Position numbers and translations under genes: made by a program | Notes under the pieces: model-generated | What the model saw: the letters and a program-made list of their open reading frames with translations, nothing else | Databases searched by the model: none | Told to the model about the DNA's origin: nothing | Shown here: piece by piece, positions 45,110-55,949 of the stretch | Position numbering within the stretch: position 1 is the stretch's first letter | How the letters are laid out: each line of letters begins with the position of its first letter | NCBI GenBank assembly: GCA_021234155.1 | Contig: JAJEKV010000039.1 | Location: forward strand, 9,437,077 to 9,501,076 | Reading direction: 5' to 3' | DNA: 64,000 nucleotides | Origin: Isoetes taiwanensis | Lineage: Eukaryota; Streptophyta; Lycopodiopsida; Isoetales; Isoetaceae

Positions 45110-47240
45110 TTGAATTGAATGTGTTCTTATCGTCCGCGATCAAGCTTTTAAGAGATAAAGATAAAAAAAAATCATTGCGCCAAAAATTATGGATTTGATC
45201 TCAAATGTTGAACTGTAGAGATGTTGTAGTGCATTGTTTTGTTCATAAGATTTTTCTACCACAATGATTTTATGATGAGGCATTGGTAGGCTTTAACAAC
45301 CTATAGAAATTTGTGTTGCAACGTAATAGCAACAATAGTTATAGTTGAAGTTAGGTATGCCCATCTTGGGTTCGGAGAGAGGTAGTGGCGTTTAGCATTA
45401 CTCATGATTTTATTGGGATGAGTAGGCCTTCATGGTTGTGAACAAATGGAGTCCCTAATTTTTGAACTACACGATAGGACAAAGAATGCAATGGACAAAA
45501 ATGTGTGTCAAAGTTTTGCATTTGCCATTATGAAACATGGAAGGTATAATACATGGTCATAGTGGTTTCTGGAAATGTATATGATATGCCTAGAAATGTA
45601 GAAGTAAGGAAACATTGCAAAGGAAGACCATAGCTAGGGATATGGGTGACTATTATCTTGATCGTGCCCCACTTAGGCGTTCGACGTGTTGGATTATTAA
45701 ATTGAAGAATGCCAATAGTGAAGCTTTAGTGCAAACATAAAAATATGGACTTATGATATTGCACATTTTTGGATTACTTTTCATAGATGAACTTATTTTA
45801 TCTTAATCTTTGTAAAGAACCATGTGCCCAACATAAACAACATATAAGCCCATAGAACCAAACACTTAGGAACGTAAACAACATTTGAGCCCATATAACC
45901 AAATTTTCATCGATAGTTTTAATTCATCTTATCTATGCAAGAAACCTTAAGCACTTAATATTTGAACCCATTCAACCAACGTGGCTCCACTTGTTTCACC
46001 AAACATAATCAAACATTTGAAATAGTAAGAGAACAAATTTGGGAGCAAGTGAAATAACCTTTGCGATGCACGACTCTCTGTTTTTTACTACATCCAACAT
46101 TTTGCCATTACATTACATGAAAGTACGTTTTGGAGGACTGCAATTCTTCCCTGAGATTACACACATCATGAATACAATAGAGGGAATTTACTTTACATTT
46201 GGTATTGATGGCTTAAGAAATGTTGTCATTGATGGCTTGATAAAATGCTCACGTTGTTTATGAATCATGAATCACAAGCTTTCTTGAGTAGAACATTTCT
46301 CCGACTTTGGATTTTCCAAATGAACATGCCTAGGCTCTTCGTTGAACTTTTTTGCATTTGCTAAGGGCATGTGTACTGTGTTTTACACCAAAATTATATG
46401 GTCTAAAAAGAAATTGCAAAACAACTACAACGAATGTTTAGATTCATGTTGGTACAAAATATGTTGTCCATACGAATGGGCAATAGGAAATGTTTGCATT
46501 TCTTGTTAATTTAGATTCATGTTGGTACAAAATATGTTGTCCATACAAACGTAATTATACATGATTGAACAGGCAAATGGAATGCAGGTCTTAATCTTCT
46601 AGAATAGCCGAACCTAAAATAGAAAACTTAACAATACAAATTAGTCTCTTTGGTGAGGAACCATGCAACACGTTTCTAGCCGTTCAAAGATTCCATCATA
46701 TACATCATATACAGGTAATAAATCAATAAATGTCTAATAGTTGGCTATTAGATGTTTCAAAGATACCTACCTAAGTAAACACTTTTGCAACTACATTGGT
46801 ATGAGATTATGCGAGCTGCAAAATAAAACAAATTATAAGGAGATTGACGTTGTGCAAGATTGTTGAGAGGTGATAATGAACCATAAAAACGTCCATATCA
46901 TAGGAACCCTTGTAAAACGAAAGCATCTCTTGCAAGTTTCTTGGATAGCTAACATGAAAGCATAGGTGAAGACTGGCTATGGAAAATTTCAGCAGAACAA
47001 TTTGATACTTGATTTCACCAAATGAGGTATGAATAGGTCATCTAGATTGGACATATTGAAATTGTAGAAATTCATATCTTTCTTAAAGCTTAGGAGATAA
47101 CATTAGGAGATAACAGAAATGCTGATACGTCTTGGGCCTGAATGCTTCATTGCCATTGAAGAATCTTCAGATCGTTGAAATGTTGACACATCTTGGGCCT
47201 GAAGGCTTCATTGCCATGGAAGAATCTTCAGATCCTCAAA
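45110..47240. other. Helitron interior, left part
   Basis: A retroelement tail (GAATTGAATTGAATG then TTCTTATCGTCCGCG) at 45110-45135. 46438-46473 and 46509-46544 are duplicated (TTCATGTTGGTACAAAATATG). 47118-47180 and 47181-47240 form a 63-66-bp tandem duplication (TCTTGGGCCTGAAKGCTTCATTGCC). No complete gene. Confidence 0.5.
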
Positions 47241-47262
47241 CTGCACCAATGTGCTGCATCAC

Positions 47263-48215
47263 CTGGGCATAGAGTTTATTCTCGAAAGCAAAGTCAACAA
47301 AAATTATAATTGTAGACATGCAGACATAGAGCGTATGAAATCAATGTTGATTACGAAGAATACAAATAATACTGACAATGATTCGCAATATATTTACAAT
47401 ATCAGTGAGACAGAAATCCATATTCAAAACATACACAAATGTGGATTTCGATGGCGAATGGATAGGAAGCAGTAGCAGCGCAATAGGGAATGGGTAGATC
47501 TGGGGCATTGTGTTAGATGAGCTGGAGCAGAGACTTTATTCTCACAAAGAGCGTTGAGGACCTCCATAGCCATCAACTGTAATAACTCATCGCCATTAGA
47601 CTTAACCTATGATGGGTTCATCTGGAAATTAGATTTGGTAAACATAAAACAAATAGAACCTATAATGCGCTTCACATTAGTAGACTGGCTTAAGGATGAG
47701 CAATATCAATTTGCCTAGTGCTGAATAGTTTAATGTGCCTAATGATCCTTTAGATTCGCAAAAAGCTACAGAAATCTAAGCCCATGCATGCTGCTCTTGC
47801 TGCCAAATTAGAAGTAACAGACAGAAATTTAAACAATAGATAACCTGCACATACTCACATGTTGCGTATATTTATAGCTATAAAATGTAGAATACACTGA
47901 GCAACAATGAAAGTAACTATATATAACTGTCAGGGACAAACCTAGCTGGCTACACACGATAAGCATAGCCCAGTGCCGTGGCTTTCTAAGTGCTTGAAGG
48001 CCGAATACAAATTCATGTAATAGAGAACTTAATCATTAATCTGATGGATAAGGTGTTCTGTACAACCAAGTCTTACGCACAAATGTGCTGCTACATAAGG
48101 TGTTGTAAGAGAGCTACATAAGGTTCTGTGCCACCAATGTGTTGCATTACCTGGGCAGAGAGTTTATTCTTGGAAAGAGTGCTTAGGAAGTCCACAGTGA
48201 CGCTAATTATAATTA
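47263..48215 (-). pseudogene. Repeated exon-like fragments with splice sites (captured gene pieces)
   Basis: Three related minus-strand pieces. At 47576-47520, an acceptor (TTATTACAG) is followed by LMAMEVLNALCENKVSAP. Near 48215-48151, 'VDFLSTLSKNKLSAQ' ends at donor CAG/GTAATG. At 47290-47263, 'ENKLYAQ' ends at donor CAG/GTGATG. They look like diverged copies of one exon encoding an alpha-helical ARM/HEAT-like repeat. No continuous frame links them, so the set is non-functional. The parent gene is not identified. Confidence 0.4.
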
Positions 48216-49019
48216 TGGGACTGGCAAAGTCAACAAAATTCATAATTGTGGGCATGCAGACATAGAGCACACGAAATCCATGAAAAAATGCTAAGTCCCT
48301 AGTAAAAATAAAGTATGGACATTTTTGAAGCAACCAAGTAGGATCTGTTTACTGTTCCTAAGTCTCCCAGTCATTGACCTTTTTTTATGAGCTCGTGAAG
48401 GGTAACTCTAAGTGCATGAATAGCATTTCATATGCTCTTGAAGGATAAATGCAACATATAATAGAGAATTAATCATTGATCTAATGGATAAGGAGCAGTG
48501 GTGAAGACAACAAAATTGATAATTGTAGACACGAACTTGGAAAGATAGTCTTAGAAAGGGACTCATCGCTTGCGCAACTGTGTGTTCTTTATCAGGAAGT
48601 TGTTTGGATTTGTGTAAATGGTGAGAATTCACGGTTTCAAGCTTGCTGGATTGCTATCCTGCATGCATGGAGGAGCCAATAGTAAGTGCTCTCAAGAAAT
48701 AACAATGGATTTGGATTCCATATATAGAACTATAATATGACAACTTAGAATCCTACGGTTTATAATCTTATACACAAAACGAAATCATGTTGTGTGATAG
48801 CAAAAAGAGATCCAAATCATAAAATCATGTGGCCCATCCTAAATCTGTTCTAGAGTTAGAAACCCTGGCATTGTTTTTAAAGAGGACAGAAGAATGTACA
48901 CTTGGGATCACCATAAGACTTGGTTGTACATAGCCCCTTTCCATCAGATTATGAAAAGCTACTACGATTGACATCGAAAGGAGTCCGGTGCCATCAAAAC
49001 CTTGGGGATGATCACTTAC

Positions 49020-49110
49020 CACTGCAGACTCAAATGAAGATAGAAGTTTTGAAATGTAGATTAGCCAAAACTTGCAAGGAAATATTCTTCGTGGCCTGCC
49101 CTGCATGCCG
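49020..49110 (-). pseudogene. Exon-like fragment with GTAAGT donor
   Basis: Minus strand: open stretch ending CTGCAGTG followed by the consensus donor GTAAGT (49019-49014). The reading frame of the exon cannot be fixed. Sits in the Helitron between the other exon-like pieces and on the same strand. Confidence 0.3.
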
Positions 49111-50223
49111 AGATTGGGCCAAAATCCATCTGCATCATAGAGGAACCCAACGTTAGATTTTTGGAGAACCCTGAATTTTTACTGGGGACAAAAGACCTCA
49201 AAGTTTAGGAAAATCAACCTAAAAGAAACTGATAGACAATAAGCACAACCTGAATTCAGATATTCAAGACCTAGACATTCAAAAGCTGAATGTGAGAAAA
49301 GCAATGCATGCTTACTTGTAGGCTGGGCGTGCCTCTAATGCTCTATGCTCAGCTCAGTAGAAAGATGCTCAGCTCAGTAGAAAGAAACGCCAATGAATGA
49401 AGTATCTGCAAGCAAATAATACCTCTTTTATTACTCAAATATGGCCCAGCACACAACCTTTGGTCCTTTTGCTTACGTCAAACAATCTGTTGTCTCCTGT
49501 GCACATTAAACCTCAAATTTGGCTTAGAACAATATGGAATTTATAAAGAAACACTCAATACCACAAATTGGAAGCAATCTCAAAAGATACAATCTCAAGA
49601 ACTGCAGCCTCAAGAATTACAATCATTACAACCTGAAGAACTACGGAACAATTTCACTGAAAGTGAACCAACATCTCAGTTTCTCCGCTATCATGTGCCG
49701 CCTCTACCCCTATCTGCTAGTCCTGTTGCATGGACAAAAAGAACCAAATCAAGTTTTCTTCTAGACACAAAAATACAGAGTCTGAGCAATCGTGACATGC
49801 ATGGCATGCATGGCAAAGAGACAGCGAGGCTGAGCTTGTTCAATTAAACAAAAGAAAAAAAGAGACATGGTAATCCAAGAATAAAGCTTTATAACAATGA
49901 TTGGATCATGCAGTCTGGATTTACGTGCCTATTCTGGCTTCGTCCCTAGACAATCTGCTACCATAGCTAATAATAAACAATCCCAATAAGAGCTCCTGTA
50001 ATCCTAATAGAACTTGACTAATACATGATCTGGTAGTGTTTTTTTGTATTACCTGGTTATATTTCTTCACCACATTAAAAACGCAGAGATTGAACAATCA
50101 TGTTGTGCGTGAAGCGATGAAGCGGACAAAAATAAATTTACCCTTGAATATTTGGAGCCCAAACTTGTTCTAACCTGAAGAAATCGAAGTAGAAGACATG
50201 AGAATCCAAGAGCAATACCTTAC

Positions 50224-50490
50224 AATAAGGATATAATCCATTGCCTCCAGCCGCAGTGAGGCATCCATCCTCAAATTATAGATATTGTCCATGCAATGCA
50301 GCAGTGCCTCACGAACACCAAAGCGGTCGGTGTTGTTCGAGAGGGCAACCAATAAGCAAATCCATAGAATCACCTCAGGACATCTGGTGAATGAAGCCGG
50401 TGAGCAGGATATTTCTTTGCCATCCCCATTCAAATGCAATCCGGCATCTCCAACATCCATTTGCCCAGAAACAACAATGTGTGTCGATGC
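50224..50490 (-). pseudogene. Exon-like fragment, ARM/HEAT-like protein (captured by Helitron)
   Basis: Minus-strand open stretch with coding-like composition ('CPEVILWICLLVALSNNTDR', then 'ALLHCMDNIYNLRMDASLRL') ending at a good donor, ATT/GTAAGG (boundary 50224). The helical pattern resembles ARM/HEAT repeats; a loose resemblance to plant PSMD5-like proteasome-assembly proteins ('C-L/M-D-x-I' followed by 'ASL') is only a guess from memory. Lies about 200 bp inside the Helitron 5' end, in its orientation, as expected for a captured gene piece. Confidence 0.45.
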
Positions 50491-50695
50491 ATTGGATGTA
50501 ACACGTGTATTCGGTGACATGCAAACAGATCGGTGAAAAACCCTCTCAAAATCATACAACGAAAAACATTTTAATTTTTGGATAACCGGAAAAAGATTTC
50601 AGCCTCAAAAATTCCCACAACCTTAGAAAAGTGGCCTGGAAAAAAATTCTAAAAAGTTTTTGGAACCCCGGAAAAACCAAATTTAAACAATAGGA

Positions 50696-51120
50696 TTTCG
50701 AATTACTTTCTCCAACTCAGAATAAATAGATTTAGGGGCAACAAGAGCAGAGGAGAAATAGACATGTGAAGAAGCTAGTACAGAATTTGCAATAATTGTC
50801 CTACCTGCAAAAGAGAGACAGTTTCTATAATTATTCAGCCTCTTCTTGATTCTTTGTAGAATAGGATCCCAGAGACCTTTTAAGCTGTGATTGAGAGAGA
50901 GTGGCATGCCTAAAAGATTAGAAGCTGATTGGAATTGAAGACAGATATGCCACATATTGAAGGCTGGATAATATCTCCAATAATCTTACTTTTATCCATA
51001 TTAAGATGGACCCCAGAGGCAGCTGAGAACTCTTTAATCAGATCCAAGAAAGTATTGACATTTCTGGTGTTAGAGTCCAAGAAAGCAAAGGTGTCATCTG
51101 CATATTGAGATATTGTGAGG
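50696..51120 (-). pseudogene. LINE B ORF2, RT palm part
   Basis: Minus strand: 'LTISQYADDTFAFLDSN' (RT catalytic YADD box near 51110-51070), 'SAASGVHLNMDKSKIIG', then, after a frame change near 50950, 'MPLSLNHSLKGLWDPILQRI' and 'LEKVIRN' at the Helitron junction. The amino-terminal RT and endonuclease are absent (5' truncation at 51120). Confidence 0.8.
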
Positions 51121-51243
51121 GATCGTCTAAAAGTGATTGATGCTTCAGGGACATTTCTTACTTCTGGAAGTACTTTGTAATATTTTGAGTGTATAATATG
51201 AAGTAAAACATGTTCTTCAAAAAAAAAAAAATTACTGGCTCAG

Positions 51244-51393
51244 TTGCTACCTTTTGGTTGAATGTGTTAATTCTCGAACTCCGAATTTCTTACTGAGAAC
51301 AGTCAGACCAACTTTTGATATTTATCAGTTGGTTTTTCTTAAATGGAGCCCTCAGCTTTCTTTGAATGACTTTGGCAAATTCTTCATTGCTTC
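51244..51393 (+). pseudogene. LINE ORF1 (DUF4283-like), 3' part resumed
   Basis: Frame continues from the target duplication with CYLLVECVNSR, 'TPNFLLRTVRPTFDIYQLVF' and 'LKWSPQLSLNDF', the end of the DUF4283-like domain begun before 42401. It is cut at 51393 by a gypsy LTR (TGTGACG). Confidence 0.65.
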
Positions 51394-52995
51394 TGTGACG
51401 CTCCCTAAACATATACGACACTCGGACGTATATATACGGGGACTTTCCCCTCCCATGGCAACCAACTCACCACGAGCAGGGCCCTCCGTCTAACTCGGGC
51501 CATCTATAGAAAGATGCTCGAGTGAAGGACACAGAGGGGTCATTCGGCCCACGCCTTCAATGGGGCTCCTATGTCGCGGAAGCGTGAATACAAGGTTAGC
51601 ACACAGCATAATCATATCATAAAATACCACCATGAAGGGTGGCACATCCATCCAAGTGACAACAACAAAGAAGATGCATTTAATACTAGGGAAAACACCC
51701 AAATCCCTGGTACTACCCCGGCTCAGACTCCTGTGAGGACCGACTGACGGCTAGGTCTCAAGAGATCAGCAGACCGAATCTTGACATGGCGTTGGCTGGC
51801 ATAGAACATCGGCTAGGGTTGTCCACTCCATCCACCCCTCCTGTGCACACTTTGCAGATGAGTCCAATCATGCTATGGTGTCACTATAGCCTTCCGGAGA
51901 CGCAGACTCAAGGTATCACCCTTCGAGCCTACTCCAGGGTTCATGAAGCCCCGTCCGATGAAGCAGGTCAGGGAAGTGTTCCCTTCTAGGATCACAGTGG
52001 TTCCATGGGTGAGCTAGAGAATACGTGCCGCATCAGCGACCCCTGCATCCGTACCCGACTTACTCACCCTAAATTTACTCAAAGCACAGGGTGCCCCATA
52101 TGGGTCACACCTGTGCACCCAGGGAGTGTCAGACCCATACCCGGCCCTCTACGTGACCGACTATCAGGCCTAGCCCACTGTAGGAGTCTCAGGAGCCTTT
52201 TATGTTCGTGCAAGACCCCACCCCCACTTCACCACTGCGTCCCTTATCTGGTGCTAAGCAATTCCATAGCATCCACGACTCGGTGGTCTCTTGTGCAAAG
52301 GCCGCAATAATTGGGAATTAAAGGAGCTACTAGGAGCATACTAAAGCATATGGCACAGAGGTCTCTACCCCCCTCTAATCCCTGCTTTATGGAAGTTTAA
52401 CAGAGCTACTTTCATATACACATCCATCCATCCATCATAACGTAATCCGTAATTAAAACGTAATCTTAAATACCAAAGAAGGGTTAATCCTAAGTAAGAA
52501 CAACCAGAGAAGACTCAAAGAACTTAACTGAAGCTCTATCCTTACAGATATCACTAGATTATCTACTAACCCAAGTTTCGACTTGATCCATTGTCATGAG
52601 GCGTCTCGATCTCTCAGAATCTGGGTGTTCAGCAACCACGGGGTGATCAGCAACAGTTCCAGGTACTTGGGCGCTCAGCTGCTCCTTCTTCTGGGTCGAT
52701 TTTGGGTGAGATGGGGGTAGTGATCCACCTTGATGGCCCCAATTAGCATTCCCCATGCTGGCCAATCGAGTTTGGCCAGGTGGCGCCTTCCCAAACCATT
52801 AATTAACTTAATTAATCCACTTAGATTTTAATTCCTTAATTATAGGTTATTATCCTTAATAATTAAATTAGCATAGCTAGTTTAATCCCTTTTAGGTCAA
52901 CCCCCTAGGTTACAATACCCCCTGGTGGCGTACCTTTACTGGGTGACATGTCAGTATATTTATACGTATACAGTATAAATACTTGGAACGTCACA
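51394..52995 (-). mobile_element. Ty3/gypsy 3' LTR (1602 bp)
   Basis: Read on the minus strand: starts TGTGACGTTCC at 52995 and ends GGGAGCGTCACA at 51394, i.e. TG...CA with an 11-bp imperfect terminal inverted repeat. Directly upstream lies a polypurine tract, AAGGAGGGGAGAA (53008-52996), and before that the end of a pol frame ('VSNPNAEDSIISKEGRM' then stop near 53060-52993). So it is a 3' LTR with its internal region to the right. Open frames inside the LTR are chance. It interrupts the LINE ORF1 at 51393. Confidence 0.75.
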
Positions 52996-53065
52996 TTCTC
53001 CCCTCCTTAGAAATAATGCTGTCCTCAGCATTGGGGTTAGATACAAAAATAGGAAATTATATTAT
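52996..53065 (-). pseudogene. gypsy pol C-terminus and polypurine tract
   Basis: Last about 20 codons of a gypsy polyprotein and the polypurine tract next to the LTR. May be the missing 3' end of the chromovirus at 58.2-63.1 kb. Confidence 0.55.
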
Positions 53066-53337
53066 GAAGGAAGGTATTTCCTTATTTCCGAAGGTAATAC
53101 ATTGAAAATTTTAAAGTTTGAAACAGTTTAAGCACGCAGGTGCATTTCATATGATCATCCCAAGCAAAAAGTTCAAGGACCGAAGTCCAATATCAACATC
53201 AGAGTAACAAAAGGACTAGACGTGTAGACAAAATAAAACTGGAGAAGGGTCATCAGCAACCCTCTATACATGGGCAGGTCACGTATTGCTCACTGGCCTG
53301 CACATGTGAATACATTAGTATATGTAGATAATATAAA

Positions 53338-53366
53338 CTAGGAACGTGTGCCCGGCGATGCCGGGC
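53338..53366 (-). mobile_element. Helitron 3' terminus (second element)
   Basis: Minus strand: hairpin GCCCGGC-ATC-GCCGGGC (53366-53350), eight bases, CTAG (53341-53338), then T. Same hairpin as in the Helitron ending at 44995. The 5' end was not found; the body would extend to the right, over the exon-like pieces at 54.7-57.8 kb. Confidence 0.75.
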
Positions 53367-53394
53367 ATTAATCATGGACGTGCAAAATGAATAG

Positions 53395-53515
53395 ATGCAA
53401 TGAAATGCATAGGTGGAATGGAATGGGTTGTTTATAGAATGTAATAGATAGGATCGTGGGGAATGGGATGGAATGGAATGAATAGGTGGGATGGAATAGG
53501 TCGATATCATGGAGT
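53395..53515. repeat. GGAAT/GGGAT-rich degenerate satellite
   Basis: About 120 bp of GGAATGGAATGAATAGG-like 5-bp periodic sequence just inside the second Helitron terminus. Confidence 0.75.
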
Positions 53516-54700
53516 ATGTAGATGGAATTGCGTACCATAGGTTTAGGGTATTAGTCGATTATTGAAAATGGTAGTAGTTGTTCTTTTAATTTCTAAGGAT
53601 CGACAATGCCAAAATTCCAAGTTGTGAATGAAGTGCAGTTAAATTTTGCATTTATTGTGTAGTTGGAAGGTCACGATGTAGAGTGTACGAAATGCAATGG
53701 TTCTAGCAATAAGGATGAGAAACATACATTATTCTAAAGACCTTAATGTTAACCAGTTATAGTTGCTAGGGCTGCAAGCAAATAGGACATTGTCACGTAA
53801 ATCTTTAAGGATGCAAACAAAGCCAAATTTGTGCATGTTTACAAAGAGAGACAATAATCTCTAATGATGAGAAAGAGTTCTTACACACAAAAAATAAAAT
53901 AAAATAAAAAATGCAAAGATTTGAAATTGTATCCATGCTTGTGAAGCCAACATTACAATAGTGATTGCTTTTGTATTTGTAGGATTTGGCTAGAGGACTT
54001 TGAATTACAAATAGCATTTTCACTTGAGGGTTTGAATAGTGCATAGGCTTGTTTGGCAAAAGTAATGGTGTGCTACCATATCCCTAGAGACACTTTGAGG
54101 CTAGTAAGGGCATGATGCAAAATATATAACCCAAGTTAGAATGTCGCTTGCCTAAACCCTACCCTAAGCAATATCGAGTAGTGGGTTGTGTTTGAATGAG
54201 GTCAAGAGAGAGGTGCTATTGTCAAAGGCATTTTATCAAAAAGCAATGGACATCATGGCATCATATTGCCTTCAACTCACATAACAAAAGTTGTATTTAA
54301 AGTAGCATATCTCAAAAAGCAATGCACATCATGGCATCATGTACCTTCAAGTCACATAACAAAGTCGTATTTAAAATAGCATACTTAAGCCATCATATTG
54401 CTAGCGGTTGATGCAATGAAAGCCATAACGCAAACACATGCAAAGTTGCGTATTGTTATGCAATTACTGAAACTGAGCCTGGAGATTGAAGCTCAAATAG
54501 TTGGTATAGGCATTGTAATTTCTAGTGGGCGAATTGTACATTGTAGTTCTACCTTTTCAACATGTAGCTTTTGAATCTATCTTATGCCATGGTTGAACCG
54601 ATATAAAAAATAGCCAATGTCCCATGGTTGAACCGATATAAAAAATAGCCAATGTTAAAGTTACACTGCATTGCAAATAGAACTTTTAATATTTAATATA
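53516..54700. other. AT-rich interior, no gene recognised
   Basis: 54231-54300 and 54303-54375 share AAAAAGCAATGSACATCATGGCATCAT and CATAACAAA (tandem duplication of about 75 bp). 54577-54650 also holds a 34-bp duplication (CCATGGTTGAACCGATATAA). Confidence 0.5.
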
Positions 54701-54726
54701 AATTGAGCCAGTGTAGTATTGTTGTT

Positions 54727-55231
54727 TCATAGGAGTTGAAACAAAAACATGTTTTCTATTACGGCGAACAATGGCATTAAGAAAACATCCAGAAGGTCCA
54801 TCATTTTAATCATTCTAGAAAATGATGGGTTTTCAATCTCTTGGGATAGTCTTTGGCTGATGTCATTCCCAATCGCATTAATGCATTGCAAATTGCATCT
54901 CATTTTAATAGTCCAAAAATAAACAATCAGCATAAAGCAAGATTTGTTCCAATGACTTACATCTTCATGCATCAGTAGGCCCAACAATTGTGAGTGCTGG
55001 TAAATGAATGGTTGATTAGACCCTTGTGTTGCACCACTCTAGCTCCTATGATGCCGTCAATTGCAGGGTGGGCAATCGCATTGCTAGTTTCAAATGCAAC
55101 TCCTGAAAGAAGTTAGATATTTTTTCACTATCAGCGAATATAGATGTTCATGCACAAAAAAACTCTTACCTAAAGCTCTTAAATAAACCCAACTGTGAGT
55201 GTCCATGGCAAAATAAGCTAGATCATTTTTA
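54727..55231 (-). pseudogene. Exon cluster of an unidentified minus-strand host gene
   Basis: Two exons fit together: 55231-55170 (acceptor TTGCAG, donor G/GTAAGA) encodes 'KNDLAYFAMDTHSWVYLRAL', and 55102 to about 55037 (acceptor TTTCAG) continues 'GVAFETSNAIAHPAIDGII', sharing a split Gly codon. Downstream pieces: 'SQLLGLLMHED' ending at donor GAT/GTAAGT near 54964, and 'NDISQRLSQEIENPSFSRMI' near 54870-54800. Helix-rich, possibly ARM/HEAT-like; family not recognised. Intermediate frame breaks suggest a pseudogene or gene fragment. Confidence 0.45.
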
Positions 55232-55439
55232 CTGCAAGCAAATCCTTGGATAATGAGAAAAATGTGCCCTGCGGATACTACAGAATTAAGCATGAAGAAA
55301 CTGATACTCAACATTCGAGTAACGCATATGAGATGAGCTGCCAGCAGAATTCCCTTGGTACTTGATGTCGTCCTAAACTATGCAAGAGCCTAGAGAAATA
55401 AATGCATGCAATAAAGTGCACCATATTAAGCAGAAGAAA

Positions 55440-55848
55440 TAGATCATTTACCTGTTCAAAATTATGCAAGACAAAGAGAATCAGTTTGTAGTCCTCCTTT
55501 CAACCATACGCACATAAGTCTTGGTTGGAACTTGCTTCAAAACCTCTTTATCTTCTCAGATGGTGGAGTTAATGAGAACTTGAATTTGATGTCAGAACGT
55601 GAAGGATCTAATGCTCCAAGACAATCCTTGAGTTTAGAACATAATGAAAAATCAGTAAAAAGAAATAGAGATTACCTAAAAATATTTCATATTTCAAGTC
55701 CACCTGTACCACCTAGGATTGCTGGATATCTAAAATTCATTTTCCCTCCACATAAAATTGTGTATGTACTCCTGGCAATAGCTTCTATAGAAGAACTTGG
55801 CAATAGCTTCTGTAGAAGATCTGTTATCGTACAGATGGCATAAGTAAA
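55440..55848 (-). pseudogene. Further exon-like pieces of the same minus-strand gene
   Basis: From acceptor CCATTGCAG (exon start 55848): 'FTYAICTITDLLQKLLPSSS' followed by 'EAIARSTYTILCGGKMNFR'. At 55640-55450: 'LKDCLGALDPSRSDIKFKFS' and, one frame later, 'EVLKQVPTKTYVRMVERR', ending near the donor-like ACAG/GTAAAT at 55451. Amino-acid composition is coding-like, but one frame change is needed. Product unknown. Confidence 0.35.
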
Positions 55849-55949
55849 CTGCAATGGTGATAACAGATTATCACTTCCCTTAGGAATACATAAAAAGACC
55901 ATGCACATGCTTCTGCTACTTACATTGCATAGAGTTGAGGACAACAACT

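Larger units (their letters stand above)
44995..50695 (-). mobile_element. Non-autonomous Helitron (5701 bp) inserted in LINE B
   Basis: Minus orientation. The 5' end is TCCTATTGTTTAAATTTGG starting at 50695; the 3' end is the hairpin GCCCGGC-AAC-GCCGGGC (45022-45006), seven bases, then CTAG ending at 44995. The bases outside are A (50696) and T (44994), the Helitron target dinucleotide. Removing the element joins CGAAA to TTTCATC and restores the LINE frame (EKVIRN then FIWNG) with no duplication. No Rep/helicase gene is seen, so it depended on an autonomous relative. The interior carries exon-like pieces of minus-strand host gene(s) and a small retroelement tail at 45110-45140. Confidence 0.92.
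42875..51120 (-). mobile_element. LINE B: 5'-truncated LINE with poly(A), interrupted by a Helitron
   Basis: Minus strand. The 3' end is the T17 run at 42875-42891 (poly(A) on the minus strand); the 5' end is at 51120 within the RT domain. Flanks GATCGTATTAA (42864-42874) and GATCGTCTAAA (51121-51131) match at 9 of 11 positions, an aged target duplication. Net length about 2.5 kb once the Helitron 44995-50695 is removed. Carries RT (YADDT), connection and zf-RVT. Confidence 0.85.
42402..51231 (+). mobile_element. LINE A: 5'-truncated LINE 3' end, itself interrupted
   Basis: Flanked by the 12-bp direct repeat TTACTGGCTCAG (42390-42401 and 51232-51243), ending in A13 at 51219-51231. Its two parts are 42402-42874 and 51121-51231, about 580 bp in all. 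It encodes the zf-RVT domain and tail, interrupted by LINE B. Plus orientation, inserted in the ORF1 that starts at 41815. Confidence 0.85.

Noticed and set aside
50170-50559. 129-codon minus-strand ORF as a complete gene
   Set aside because: A good splice donor ends the coding-like part at 50224 and the first residues lack coding character; more likely an exon fragment in a Helitron.
51394-52995. Plus-strand LTR beginning TGTGACGCTCCC at 51394
   Set aside because: The other end is preceded by a polypurine tract and pol terminus on the minus strand, so the unit is better read as one minus-strand 3' LTR with inverted terminal bases.
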